DNA of 64,000 nucleotides from Aeromicrobium sp. Sec7.5 (GTDB lineage Bacteria > Actinomycetota > Actinomycetes > Propionibacteriales > Nocardioidaceae). The notes under the pieces were generated by a model, which was given only the letters and a program-made list of their open reading frames with translations, made no database searches and was not told where the DNA came from. Every line of letters begins with the position of its first letter. Position 1 is the stretch's first letter. The translations under genes and the position numbers were made by a program. Below are positions 17,371 to 29,569 of this stretch, one piece after another. The stretch is taken from contig NZ_JBAJIJ010000001.1 of assembly GCF_036867135.1 (NCBI RefSeq), positions 1,922,001-1,986,000 of the forward strand, written 5' to 3'.

Positions 17371-17410
17371 GACGAGGGGCCGTGAACCATCTGGTTCACG
17401 GCCCCTCGTC
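17371..17410. terminator. Bidirectional terminator hairpin
   Basis: A perfect 18-bp stem (17371-17388 with 17393-17410) and a 4-nt ATCT loop lie between the convergent ends of the BCCT gene and the peptide ABC operon. Confidence 0.85.
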
Positions 17411-17430
17411 GCGTCTGCGTCACCTGCTGG

Positions 17431-19194
17431 TCAGTCGTCGACGCCCACCTCGGGCAGGTCGTCGCCGGCCTCCACGGCACCGAGCGGGATCGAGCCGCCG
17501 GGGATCGCCTCGAGCAGCGCACGCGTGTAGTCCTGCTGCGGCGAGCTGAAGACCTGCTCGACGGAAGCCGCCTCGACGACGCGCCCGTTCTGCATCACGA
17601 CGACGTCGTCGGCGATCTGCCGCACCACCGCGAGGTCGTGGGTGATGAACAGGTAGCTGAGGCCCAGCTCGGCCTGCAGGTCGTTGAGGAGCGTCAGGAT
17701 CTGCGCCTGGACGAGCACGTCGAGCGCCGACACCGCCTCGTCGCAGATCACGACCTCGGGCTCGAGCGCGAGGGCGCGGGCGATCGCGACGCGTTGCCGC
17801 TGACCGCCGGACAGCTCGTGCGGGAAGCGCCGCATGACGCTCGTGGGCAGCGCCACCTTGTCGAGCAGGTCGCGGACCTTGGCCTCGCGCTCCTTCGAGG
17901 TGCCGATGTCGTGCGTGCGCAGCGGCTCCTCGATCGACCGGTAGATCGTGAACTGTGGGTCGAGCGAGGCGTACGGGTTCTGGAACACGGGCTGCATCTG
18001 ACGGCGCAGGCGCAGCTGGTCGGCCTTGCTCTCGATGCTCTCCACGTCGACCCCGTCGAACCTGACGGTTCCTGACGTCGGCTCGAGGAGGCCCAGCACC
18101 ATGCGGGCGACGGTGGACTTGCCCGATCCGGACTCCCCCACGATCGCCGTGGTGGTGCCGCGACGCAGCGAGAACGAGACGTCGTCGACCGCCAGGAAGT
18201 CGGACCGCGAGAACGGGCTCTTGCCGGGCAGCTTGAACACCTTCGAGAGGTTCTCGACCGTGATGACGTCGTCCGCACCCGGTCCGGGCGACTCGGCACC
18301 ATCAGCGACCCCGGAGGCCGCCTCGCCGGCGGCCTGGAGCGCCTGCTCGCGCACCTCGGCCCGGTGCTCGAGTGACGAGAGTCGTTGGGACGCCAGCGAG
18401 GGGGCGGAGGCCACGAGCCGCTGCGTGTACGGGTGGTGCGGGTCCTGCAGGATCTCCAGCGCCGGCCCGGACTCGACGACCTGGCCCTTGTACATCACGA
18501 CGAGATGGTCGGCCCGCTCCGCGGCCAGCCCGAGGTCGTGCGTGATGAGCAGCACCGCGACCCCGAGCTCGTCCGTGAGGGTGTCGAGGTGGTCGAGGAT
18601 CTGCTTCTGCACCGTGACGTCGAGCGCGCTGGTGGGCTCGTCGGCGATCAGGAGCTTGGGCCGTGCCGCCAGGCCCATCGCGATCAGGGCCCGCTGGCGC
18701 ATGCCCCCGGAGAACTCGTGGGGGAACTGCCGCGCCCGACGCTGCGCCTCGGGCAGACCCGCCTCCTCGAGCAGCTCGACGACGCGCTGGTCGGCCAGCT
18801 TGCCCGAGGCGATGTCGTTCGCCTTGAGCGACTCCTTGATCTGTGCCCCGACACGCCACATCGGGTTGAGGTTCGACATGGGGTCCTGCGGCACGAGGCC
18901 GATCGAGGAGCCCCGCAGCGCGATGATGTCCTTCTTGCGCGCCTGGGCGATGTCACGGCCCTCGAACAGGATCTGCCCGCCGGTGACATGCCCCGTGCCG
19001 GGCAGCAGCCCGATGATGGCATGCGCGGTCGTGGACTTGCCCGAGCCGGACTCCCCCACGATCGCGACGGTCTGCCCGGGGTACACGGTGAGGTTGGCCC
19101 CTCGGACCGCCGGGACCTCCTCCTTGTCCACCCGGAAGGCGACGTCGAGGTCGCGCACCTCCAGCAGCGGTGTGGGCGTCGGCGTCTGCGTCAT
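17431..19194 (-). CDS. Fused dipeptide/oligopeptide ABC transporter ATPase (DppD-DppF)
   Basis: 587 residues with two complete nucleotide-binding domains in one chain. NBD1 has Walker A GESGSGKST at 47-55, signature FSGGMRQRA at about 161 and Walker B LLIADEPTSALD. NBD2 has Walker A at 353-361, signature LSGGQRQRV and Walker B VVICDEAVSALD. Each carries the oligopeptide/dipeptide C-terminal extension (HPYTQRLV, QDYTRALL). The fusion makes the DppD and DppF pair covalent, which is common in actinobacteria. It energises the DppBC channel. The second Walker B reads CDEAVSALD, typical of DppF/OppF. The start overlaps the dppC stop by 4 bp. Confidence 0.93.
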   Translation of the reverse strand: MTQTPTPTPLLEVRDLDVAFRVDKEEVPAVRGANLTVYPGQTVAIVGESGSGKSTTAHAIIGLLPGTGHVTGGQILFEGRDIAQARKKDIIALRGSSIGLVPQDPMSNLNPMWRVGAQIKESLKANDIASGKLADQRVVELLEEAGLPEAQRRARQFPHEFSGGMRQRALIAMGLAARPKLLIADEPTSALDVTVQKQILDHLDTLTDELGVAVLLITHDLGLAAERADHLVVMYKGQVVESGPALEILQDPHHPYTQRLVASAPSLASQRLSSLEHRAEVREQALQAAGEAASGVADGAESPGPGADDVITVENLSKVFKLPGKSPFSRSDFLAVDDVSFSLRRGTTTAIVGESGSGKSTVARMVLGLLEPTSGTVRFDGVDVESIESKADQLRLRRQMQPVFQNPYASLDPQFTIYRSIEEPLRTHDIGTSKEREAKVRDLLDKVALPTSVMRRFPHELSGGQRQRVAIARALALEPEVVICDEAVSALDVLVQAQILTLLNDLQAELGLSYLFITHDLAVVRQIADDVVVMQNGRVVEAASVEQVFSSPQQDYTRALLEAIPGGSIPLGAVEAGDDLPEVGVDD

Positions 19195-20162
19195 GACTTG
19201 CCCGCCTTCGGGTCGAGGGCGTCGCGGACGGCGTCGCCGAGCAGGATGAACGCGAGGACCGTGAGGGCCAGCGCGCCGGCCGGGACGAACATGACCGAGA
19301 GGTCCTGACCGGACCGGACGAGGTTCTGCGCCGCGGAGATGTCGTTGCCCCAGGACACGACGCTGCTGGGCAGCCCGAGACCCAGGAACGACAGCGTCGC
19401 CTCGGTCGTGATGAACACGCCGAGCGAGATCATCGCCGTGACGATGACCGGCGCCAGCGAGTTCGGCACGATGTGGCGCATCAGGTTGACGCGCGGCGTG
19501 GCGCCGATGGCCTTCGCGGCGTCGACGAACTCCAGGTTCTTGACCTGCAGCACCGAGGCTCGCATCTGACGGGTGATCTGCGGCCAGGCGAACAGGGCGA
19601 GCGTGAGCACGATCGCGAGGCTGCCACCCCAGAACCCACGGTCGGGGTTGAGGTTGTTGATGATCGACAGCGTGACGATCGCGGCGAGCAGCAGCGGGAT
19701 CGCGAAGAAGATGTCGCCCAGGCGCGAGATGATCGCGTCGAGGAAGGTGCCGTAGAAACCGGCGATGGCGCCGGTGACGATGCCGATCAGCGTCACGAGC
19801 AGGGTCGTGAGCACCCCGACGAGAACCGACGCACGCGCCCCGTAGAGGGTTCGGGACCAGACGTCGCAGCCCTGCTTGTCGAAGCCGAAGGGCGAGCCTG
19901 CGCGAGCATCGGCCAGGCTGTCGGTCAGGACGCAGTAGGCCGGGTCTGCGTCGGTGAACAGTCCCGGCACGGCGAGCACGATCACGAGCAGCGTCAGCAG
20001 GCCGGACGAGATCCAGAACAGCGGGTTGCGGCGCAGCCGCTTCCAGGCCTCCTTCCACTGGCTCTCCGGCGCGGCCTCGGTGTCGACGGCGTCGACGTCC
20101 TTGAGCGGGGTCTCGGCCACAGGAGCGACCCAGCGCTCTTGGCCCGGGTAGACGTCAGGCAT
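19191..20162 (-). CDS. dppC: Peptide ABC transporter permease (DppC/OppC type)
   Basis: 323 residues. There is a long cytoplasmic N-terminus (MPDVYPGQERWVAPV...), a first TM (PLFWISSGLLTLLVIVLAV), a periplasmic segment naming the family (GFDKQGCDVWSRTLYGARASV) and a further five TMs containing the EAA loop (EFVDAAKAIGATPRVNLMRHIVPNSLAPV) that docks on the ATPase. It pairs with DppB to form the inner-membrane channel. Its start overlaps the dppB stop by 8 bp and its stop overlaps the ATPase start, so the operon is tightly coupled. Confidence 0.93.
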   Translation of the reverse strand: MPDVYPGQERWVAPVAETPLKDVDAVDTEAAPESQWKEAWKRLRRNPLFWISSGLLTLLVIVLAVPGLFTDADPAYCVLTDSLADARAGSPFGFDKQGCDVWSRTLYGARASVLVGVLTTLLVTLIGIVTGAIAGFYGTFLDAIISRLGDIFFAIPLLLAAIVTLSIINNLNPDRGFWGGSLAIVLTLALFAWPQITRQMRASVLQVKNLEFVDAAKAIGATPRVNLMRHIVPNSLAPVIVTAMISLGVFITTEATLSFLGLGLPSSVVSWGNDISAAQNLVRSGQDLSVMFVPAGALALTVLAFILLGDAVRDALDPKAGKS

Positions 20163-21081
20163 ATCGGATCCTCGGATCGAGAACGGCGTACAGGAGGTCG
20201 ACGAGCAGGCTCGTGGCGACGTACACGAGCACCATGACGGTCACGACCGAGACGACGGTCGGACTCTCGCCGGTGCGGATCGCATCGTAGGCAAGGCCGC
20301 CGACACCGTTGATGTTGAAGATGCCCTCGGTCACGACCGCGCCCGCCATGAGGGCACCGAGGTCCGTGCCGAGGTAGGTGACGACCGGGATCAGCGAGTT
20401 GCGCAGCACGTGCCGCCGCGTCACGGTGCCCTCGGAGAGCCCCTTGGCGCGGGCGGTGCGGACGTGGTCGGCCAGCAGGTTCTCGGCGACGGCCGAGCGG
20501 GTCAGGCGCAGCACGTACGCGAACGACACCAGTCCCAGCACGGTTGCCGGCAGGAGGAGGTTCGTAAAGCTGTCGTTGTTGCCCACCGTGGGCGGAACGA
20601 GGTCCCACTTCACCCCGAAGAACAGCTGCATCACGAAGCCGAACACGAAGATCGGGACCGCGATGACCAGCAGCGACGCCACGAGCATCGTCGAGTCGAA
20701 GAGCTTGCCCTTGCGGAGTCCGGCGATCGTGCCGGCCAGGACACCGAGGACGAGCTCGATGAACAGCGCCATGAAGGCGAGCTTGATGGTGGTCGGGAAG
20801 GTGGTCGCCAGGAGCTCGTTGACCGAGCGGCCCGTGTAGGACTGACCGAAGTCGAAGACGAGGGCGTCCTTGAGGAAGAGCAGCCACTGCACGAGGAACG
20901 GCTTGTCGAGGTTGTACTGCGACTCCAGGGCGGCGCGCGTGGCCTCGTTGACCGGCTTGTCACCGAACAGGCCGACGATCGGGTCACCGGGTCGTAGGAA
21001 GACCAAGGCGTAGATGATGAAGGTCGCGCCGAGCACGACGGGGATCGTCTGCAGGACACGCTTGGTGATGTACCACCACAC
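20155..21081 (-). CDS. dppB: Peptide ABC transporter permease (DppB/OppB type)
   Basis: 308 residues. It starts with the DppB-type TM1 (YITKRVLQTIPVVLGATFIIYALVFL), followed by RPGDPIVGLFGD, a periplasmic loop, and an EAA loop (DHVRTARAKGLSEGTVTRRHVLRNSLIPV). It is the partner of DppC in the peptide channel. The gene lies 170 bp downstream of the binding-protein gene, behind a strong hairpin at 21188-21226, so permease mRNA is probably much less abundant than binding-protein mRNA. Confidence 0.93.
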   Translation of the reverse strand: MWWYITKRVLQTIPVVLGATFIIYALVFLRPGDPIVGLFGDKPVNEATRAALESQYNLDKPFLVQWLLFLKDALVFDFGQSYTGRSVNELLATTFPTTIKLAFMALFIELVLGVLAGTIAGLRKGKLFDSTMLVASLLVIAVPIFVFGFVMQLFFGVKWDLVPPTVGNNDSFTNLLLPATVLGLVSFAYVLRLTRSAVAENLLADHVRTARAKGLSEGTVTRRHVLRNSLIPVVTYLGTDLGALMAGAVVTEGIFNINGVGGLAYDAIRTGESPTVVSVVTVMVLVYVATSLLVDLLYAVLDPRIRYA

Positions 21082-21187
21082 GGGTGCCTCCGGGGGTTGG
21101 AGTCAGGTCAACATGGGGACGGCTCCCCCGGGTTCGCCGGGAGGGTGCCGCGTGAACGCGTCCTGGTGGGACTGCGCCGGGCGGACC

Positions 21188-21226
21188 GCGCCTGTGGGGC
21201 GACGCCAGGCGTCGCCCCACAGGCGC
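21188..21226 (-). terminator. Intra-operon hairpin between binding protein and permease genes
   Basis: A 19-nt arm (21188-21206) pairs perfectly with 21208-21226 around a single base, so the real loop opens to about 5-7 nt. Placed after the binding-protein gene, it would act as a partial terminator or 3' mRNA stabiliser, giving excess binding protein. Confidence 0.75.
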
Positions 21227-21251
21227 GATCTCGTCGATCAGCTCGCGAGCG

Positions 21252-22868
21252 TCAGTTCTTCCACTCGCTGATCGCGTTGGCCTCTTCCCACAGCTCCTTG
21301 GCCTTCTCCGGGTTGTACTGGAGGACCTCGTTGCCGGCGATGGTGCCGTTGTAGCCGGGCATGACCGGGGAGCTGAACTCCGTGGCCGGCGTACGGGTGC
21401 CGTTGAAGATCTTGTCGCAGATCTCCTCACGGTTGATCGCCATCGAGATGGCCTGGCGACGCAGGCGGCCCTCCTCGCCCTCGAAGTGCGGCGCGTCCTG
21501 CGGGATGGTGAAGGACTGGAACACCGAGCCGGGCGAGTTGAACGCCTGGACCTTGTCGTCGGTCTCGAAGGTCGACAGCGCGCTCGCCGGGACCTGCTCC
21601 ATCACGTCGAGGTTGCCGGCCTGGAGATCGGTGTAGGCCGGGTCGGCGCTGTCAGCGTAGAACTTGAAGGTCAGGCCGGCGTTGGCCGCCGGGACCTCAC
21701 CCTGGTAGTTCTCGTTGGGCACCAGTGCGATCTCGACGTCGTCCTGCCAGGCGTCGGCGGAGGCCAGCTTGTACTGACCGTTGCCGACGGGGTTGCGCCC
21801 GAACGCCTCGAGGTCGTCCCACGCCGATGCCGGCACCGGGTAGAACGCCGAGTAGCCGAGGCGGTCCGGGAAGCTGGCCTCGGGCTGGTTGAGCTCGATC
21901 GTGAACGTCTGGTCGTCGACGACCGTGAGGCCCGAGAGGCTGTCGGCCTCGTCGGCCTGCGCCTCGTCGAAGCCCTTGATCGGGTAGAAGAAGTACGAGT
22001 TGAGCTGCGAGTTCGCGCCCACCGCACCGTAGTTCCAGGGCGTCACGAACGACTCGGCGTTGATGGGCTCGCCGTTGGAGAACGTCAGGCCCGGCTTGAT
22101 CTTGACGGTCCAGGTGAGGTTGTCCTCGGACGTGATCGACTCGGCCACGGCGTTGACCGCGGTGCCGTCGTTCTCGTAGCGGACCAGACCTTCCCAGAGC
22201 TCGTCAATGATGCGGCCGCCGAGGTTCTCGTTGGTCGCGGTCGGGATCAGGGGGTTCTGCGGCTGTCCGCCGTAGGCCAGGATCGGACCGCCCGCCGGCT
22301 TCGTGATCGCACCGAAGTCGGGCATGTTCTGCCACGTGAACTCGACGTTCTCGACGTTGGTCGACGCCGCCCCGGAGTTGTTGGAGTACCACAGCGGGAT
22401 GGCCGGCAGGTCCTCCAGGAGGATCTCCTGGGCCTGGTCCTGCAGCGCGAACGCCGTGGTGTCGTCCTGCGCGGCGCTGACCTGCTCGAGGAGGTCGTCG
22501 AACTCCTCGTCGGAGTAGTCGCCGTCGTTGGATCCTGCGTCGGTGCCGTACAGCGGGCCGAGGTAGTTGTAGATCGACGGGTAGTCGGGCTGCCAACCGG
22601 TGCGGAAGGACGTCTCGATCGTGCGCTCGGTGACGTCCGTGCGCAGGTCGTCGAACGTCGCGTACGACTGGCCGGAGGCGTCGATGCCCAGCACGTTCTT
22701 GATCTGGTTCGCCGTGGCGTCGGCCCACTCCTTGTGGCCGCCGTCGCCGTTGTAGGCGATGCGGAAGGTGTCCTTGTCGGACCCACCTCCGCCGCATGCG
22801 GAGAGCACCAAGGCGCTCGCGGCCACCAGGGCAACGCCCGTGTGGCGGACTCGTCGTGTGAGTCGCAT
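21252..22868 (-). CDS. Peptide ABC transporter substrate-binding lipoprotein, apparently circularly permuted
   Basis: 538 residues with a lipoprotein signal (lipobox VLSAC, Cys25). All parts of an SBP_bac_5 (cluster C) protein are present, but in the wrong order. Residues about 33-192 are what is normally the C-terminal portion (FRIAYNGDGGHKEW, GWQPDYPSIYNYLGPLY, EILLEDLPAIPLWY). From about 193 onward comes the normal N-terminal portion (ILAYGGQPQNPLIPTATNENL, DELWEGLVRYENDG) running through WTVKIKPGLTFSNGEPI and QAISMAINREEICDKIF to a final YNPEKAKELWEEAN, the helix that usually precedes the FRIAYN-type strand. Total length is normal, so nothing is lost: the chain is rotated. It should still bind peptides for DppBC-DF. 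Family is certain; the biological reality of the order needs confirmation. Confidence 0.88.
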   Translation of the reverse strand: MRLTRRVRHTGVALVAASALVLSACGGGGSDKDTFRIAYNGDGGHKEWADATANQIKNVLGIDASGQSYATFDDLRTDVTERTIETSFRTGWQPDYPSIYNYLGPLYGTDAGSNDGDYSDEEFDDLLEQVSAAQDDTTAFALQDQAQEILLEDLPAIPLWYSNNSGAASTNVENVEFTWQNMPDFGAITKPAGGPILAYGGQPQNPLIPTATNENLGGRIIDELWEGLVRYENDGTAVNAVAESITSEDNLTWTVKIKPGLTFSNGEPINAESFVTPWNYGAVGANSQLNSYFFYPIKGFDEAQADEADSLSGLTVVDDQTFTIELNQPEASFPDRLGYSAFYPVPASAWDDLEAFGRNPVGNGQYKLASADAWQDDVEIALVPNENYQGEVPAANAGLTFKFYADSADPAYTDLQAGNLDVMEQVPASALSTFETDDKVQAFNSPGSVFQSFTIPQDAPHFEGEEGRLRRQAISMAINREEICDKIFNGTRTPATEFSSPVMPGYNGTIAGNEVLQYNPEKAKELWEEANAISEWKN

Positions 22869-23035
22869 CCATTCCTCCTGTTGATGGGTGGCCCGTGCGG
22901 TGGCACGGGCCAGCCGATGAATCCACCATGAGTATCACCAACGGACCACGTCGCAGTAGTCCCGACGGGCTACTTCATCGAATCGACACCGAACCCGCGG
23001 TGGACGCGCGTCGACGTCGAACGGTCGCGGACATG

Positions 23036-23072
23036 ACCAGACCCCCGGACCACGAGGGTCCGGGGGTCTGGT
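23036..23072 (-). terminator. Terminator hairpin after etfA
   Basis: A 16-bp perfect stem (23036-23051 with 23057-23072) and a 5-nt loop lie 38 bp beyond the etfA stop codon. The rest of 22869-23109 holds the promoter region of the binding-protein gene; no further gene is seen. Confidence 0.8.
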
Positions 23073-23109
23073 GTCGAGCAGGTCGTGCGGTGTCGCTCAG
23101 GGGCGAGGA

Positions 23110-24057
23110 TCAGCCCTTGCGCGCGACGATGGCCTCGGTGGCCTGCGGCAGGACGGCCTTGAGGTCGCCCACGACGCCGAAGTCGACGAGCTCGAAGATC
23201 GGCGCCTCCTCGTCCTTGTTGACCGCGATGATCGTCTTGGACGTCTGCATGCCGGCGCGGTGCTGGATCGCACCGGAGATGCCGTTGGCGACGTACAGCT
23301 GCGGCGAGACGACCTTGCCGGTCTGGCCCACCTGGAACGAGTGCGGGTACCAGCCGGAGTCGACCGCGGCGCGCGAGGCGCCCACGGCGGCACCGAGCGA
23401 GTCGGCGAGCGCCTCGACCTCGGAGAAGTCGCCACCGGTGCCACGGCCGCCGGAGACCACGATCGCGGCCTCGGTCAGCTCGGGACGGCCCGAGGCCTCC
23501 TTGGGCTTGCTGGAGGTGATCTTGGCGCCCTTGCCCGCGTCGGTGACGTCGAACGAGACGGCCTCGACGGTACCGGCGGCCGAGGCGGCCTCCGGGGAGG
23601 TCGAGTTCGGCTTGACGGCGATGACCGGCGCACCCTGGGTGACCTTCGCGTCAACGGTGAAGTTGCCGGCAAAGACGCTCTGGGTGGTGGTGATCGTGTC
23701 ACCGTCGACGGAGACGTCGACGGCGTCGGTGATCAGACCGGACTCGGTGGCCAGCGCCACGCGGGCGCCGATCTCCTTGCCCTCGGTCGTGGCGGGCACG
23801 AGCACCGCGGCGGGGCTCTTGTCGGCGACGAGCTGCGCGAGCGCCTCGGCCTTGGGGGCCACGAGGAACTCGCCGTAGACGGCGTCGTCGAGCTGGTAGA
23901 CCTTCTCAGCGCCGTACTCGGCGAGCTGCGAGGGGACCTCGGAGCCGAAGACGACGGCCGACGGCTCGCCGATGCGGCGGGCGATCGTGAGGAGCTCCAG
24001 CGACGGCTTGGTGACCTTGCCCTCGGGGGCGTCGATCAGCACGAGAACTTCAGACAT
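23110..24057 (-). CDS. etfA: Electron transfer flavoprotein alpha subunit
   Basis: 315 residues. The C-terminal FAD domain is complete: VVSGGRGTGG (about 202-211), AVGASRAAVDSGW, GQTGKVVSPQLYVANGISGAIQH and TIIAVNKDEEAPIF. The N-terminal domain is the usual adenine-nucleotide-hydrolase-like fold. ETF accepts electrons from acyl-CoA dehydrogenases and passes them to ETF:quinone oxidoreductase. In this organism it would also serve methylsuccinyl-CoA dehydrogenase of the ethylmalonyl-CoA pathway, whose gene is not in the window. It follows etfB by 13 bp in one operon and ends at the hairpin at 23036-23072. Confidence 0.97.
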   Translation of the reverse strand: MSEVLVLIDAPEGKVTKPSLELLTIARRIGEPSAVVFGSEVPSQLAEYGAEKVYQLDDAVYGEFLVAPKAEALAQLVADKSPAAVLVPATTEGKEIGARVALATESGLITDAVDVSVDGDTITTTQSVFAGNFTVDAKVTQGAPVIAVKPNSTSPEAASAAGTVEAVSFDVTDAGKGAKITSSKPKEASGRPELTEAAIVVSGGRGTGGDFSEVEALADSLGAAVGASRAAVDSGWYPHSFQVGQTGKVVSPQLYVANGISGAIQHRAGMQTSKTIIAVNKDEEAPIFELVDFGVVGDLKAVLPQATEAIVARKG

Positions 24058-24070
24058 GTCCCGTTCCCTT

Positions 24071-24850
24071 TCAGACGAACTTCTTGGAGGCGAGGAACTC
24101 GACGAGCTTGGAGCCGCCGTCGCCCTCGTCGGTCACGATCTCGCCGGCGGTGCGCGGCGGGCGGGGCTCATAGGACTCCACGGCGGTCCAGGCGTTGCCC
24201 TGACCGACCTCGGAGGCCTCGACACCCAGGTCGGCGAGCGACCACTCGTCGATCGGCTTCTTCTTGGCCGCCATGATGCCCTTGAAGGACGGGTAGCGAG
24301 CCTCACCGGTCTGGTCGGTGACCGAGACGACGACCTTGCCGGTCGCCTCGATCTCCTGCGTCGCGGCGTCGCCGTCGCGGCGGATCTTGACCGTGTCGCC
24401 GTCGACCGTGATCTCGGACGCGAACGTCACGGCCGGCAGACCGAGGCGCGCCGCGACGAGCGTCGGGACGACACCCATGCTGGCGTCGGTGGAGGCCATG
24501 CCGAAGAACACCATGTCGTAGTCGAGCTTCTCGATGGCCTTGGCGAGCACGAGCGAGGTCGCGAACGCGTCGGAACCGGCGATGGCGTCGTCGACGACGT
24601 GGACTCCGGCCGAGGCGCCCATCTGCAGCGCCTTGCGCACGGCGTCAGCGGCGTCCTCGGGGCCGACGGTCACGACCGTGACCTCGCCCTCGCCGGCCTC
24701 GACGACCTGCAGCGCCTGCTCGACCGCGTACTCGTCCAGCTCGGACAGCAGCCCGTCGACACCCTCACGGTCGACGGTGTTGTCGGACGTGAAGGTTCGG
24801 TCGGCCGTCGCATCCGGGACGTACTTGACCGCAACAACGATCTTGGTCAC
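24071..24850 (-). CDS. etfB: Electron transfer flavoprotein beta subunit
   Basis: 259 residues from GTG 24850 (MTKIVVAVKYVPDATADRTF), preceded by AGGAGG; a longer open frame to 25033 is ignored because its 61 extra residues are not family-like. Landmarks are LDEYAVEQAL, VVTVGPEDAADAVRKALQMGA, GMASTDASMGVVPTLVAARLG and the AMP/recognition-loop region EATGKVVVSVTDQTGEARYPSFKGIMAAKKK. It forms the EtfAB heterodimer with the downstream gene. A palindrome resembling those in front of the ethylmalonyl-CoA genes lies about 130 bp upstream. Confidence 0.97.
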   Translation of the reverse strand: MTKIVVAVKYVPDATADRTFTSDNTVDREGVDGLLSELDEYAVEQALQVVEAGEGEVTVVTVGPEDAADAVRKALQMGASAGVHVVDDAIAGSDAFATSLVLAKAIEKLDYDMVFFGMASTDASMGVVPTLVAARLGLPAVTFASEITVDGDTVKIRRDGDAATQEIEATGKVVVSVTDQTGEARYPSFKGIMAAKKKPIDEWSLADLGVEASEVGQGNAWTAVESYEPRPPRTAGEIVTDEGDGGSKLVEFLASKKFV

Positions 24851-24978
24851 GGGGACCCTCCTGGAAGGTTCGGGATTCACGGCGCCGGGATCGGCGTCGC
24901 GGCCACCGGTTCGGTGACACCTGGGGACACTGTGCCACTGCGAAACCAGCGACAGTGAGGCGACCCTCAGCAACCTGC

Positions 24979-24998
24979 ATGTTACCCACTCGTAGCAT
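24979..24998. promoter_or_regulatory. Weak copy of the TTACC-N4-GGTAA palindrome upstream of etfB
   Basis: ATGTTACC-CACT-CGTAGCAT. One half-site is perfect and the other matches at 3 of 5 core positions, but the outer ATG/CAT pairs are kept, as at ccr (38198-38217). It may link etfBA to the ethylmalonyl-CoA genes. Confidence 0.4.
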
Positions 24999-26804
24999 TC
25001 GGGGCGACCGGGGCGCGGCATCGACTGCGTCACACCGGCCCGGCTCCGTCAGTCGTCGTCGGTGCGGGACCGGAGCACGGACTGGGCTCCGAGGCCGATC
25101 GCGAGGTACACGATGGAACCCAGGCCCCAGGCCACGAGCGCCTCCTTCTGGGCGGCGTTGGACCCTGAGAAGTCGACCAGACCACCGAGCGGGGCGGTGA
25201 GCCCGTCGCAGATCGTGGAGACGACCGAGTAGAACGTGCCGGAGTCCGTGCCGAGCGCTGCGAGCATCGCTCCGACGGCCAGCAGGACCGACAGGATCAG
25301 GCCCCCGGCCCCGACGACGGCGGCGAGCACCGTGAGCGGGGACGTACGAGCCGAACCGCCGGCCACGTCGGGAGGCTCGGGCACATCGTCGATGTCGCGG
25401 GACTCGTGCCGCGCACGCTGCTTCTCCAGCTTCGCGGCTGCCTTCGCCTCGATCTTGCGCTGCCGGTCTGACGCCTTCTGCTCGCGGGCCGTCGCTCGGG
25501 CCGAGACGGCCACGGCCGCCTCGGTGGCACGTCGCTCGACGTCCTCCCAGTCGACCTCCGGCTCGGCGGAGACCTGCTCCTCGACACCAGGCACGTCCTC
25601 GACACCAGGCACGTCCTCGGCACCGGGCTCGTCCTCCGGCAGCGAGTCGGTCCGGGTGTCGGCGAGCGCGGCAGCAGCGGCAACCCGCTCGGCCTCCACA
25701 CGCTCCGCCTCGGCCCGCTCGGCCTCCACACGCTCCGCCTCGGCCTGCTCGGCCGCCAGCTCCTCGGCGATGAGTCGCTCGACCTCCAGGCGCTCCGCCT
25801 CCAGGCGCTCGGCCTCCAGCCGCTGGGCCTCGAGCTGCTCCGCCTCCGCCCGCTGCGCCTCCAGGCGCTCCTCGGCCGCGGCCGCGGCGGCGACCGCGGC
25901 GAGCTCGGTCGGAGCGTCGTCTGCGGCGAGCTCGCGATCGATCTCGTCCGGCTCCCGATCGCGGGTGACATCGTCGTGCTTCTCGGGCGCCGGCTCGACC
26001 ACGTCGTCACGGCGGCTCTTCGCCTCGGCGCGCGCCTGCCGGCGCTCGGCGGCAGCGGCACGGCGGGCGTGCTTCGCCGCGGTGCGACGTCCGCGACGGT
26101 CAGGCCGCGGGGCAGCGGCCGCAGACGTGTCCACGACCGACAGGTAGCCGTCCTGCGCCGCGTCGACCTCGGGGGTCGGCGGGAGCTGCTCGTCGACCGT
26201 CTCGGACTCGGCCGAGCGCTCAGGTGCCGCAGGCTCGACATCGGCCTGCGAGCCCTGTCGTGCGGCCGCACGAGCCTCGCGGCGCGCTTCCTTGGCGGCG
26301 GTGCGGCGCGCGCGGACGTCGGAACGCGGCGCGGCGACCTCGGGGGCCGGCACGAGCTGGTCCTCGGGCACCTCGGCGGCGTCCACGGGCGCGGCGGGCT
26401 CCACAGCGGTCTTCGGGGCCTGTCGCGCCGACCTGCGGGCCTCGCGGTGCGCCACCTTCTCGGCACGACGCGCCTCGCGCGCCTCGGCCTTCCGCTGACG
26501 CGCCAGCTCGCGGGGCGTCGGCTCCGCGGGCTCGTCAGGAGCGGCGTCGGACACCAGGTCGACGGCCGCGGCGGAGTCGTCCGCGTGGTCGACCTCGGTG
26601 TCCTCGGTGTCCTCGGTGTCCTCGGTGGCGAGCGGCGGCTCGTGCCGCTCGGCGGACGCGCGCTCCTCGGCCTCGGCCTGTGCGGCCCACTCCCCCGCAG
26701 TCGTCAGGCCCGCGAGGGCACGCTGCAGCGGACTCGTGCCGGCGACCGTGCGGCCAGCGACACGTCGCTCGAGACCGTCCGAGTCGGACGGTTCCCGAGG
26801 TGCC

Positions 26805-29450
<2,646 letters not shown>

Positions 29451-29569
29451 GACTCCCTTTCCTCGCGGGCATGGTGGGTCACGTCCGCATCAGTATGCCT
29501 CAATAGTCACTCGCGTCCATGCAATTCCCGAGCGGGACCCCGGGACGCATCAGGGGTGCTCGAGGCGGG

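Noticed and set aside
24851..25033. N-terminal extension of EtfB to 25033
   Set aside because: The 61 extra residues are Cys/Arg/His-rich without family similarity, would cover the palindrome region, and the GTG at 24850 has AGGAGG upstream.
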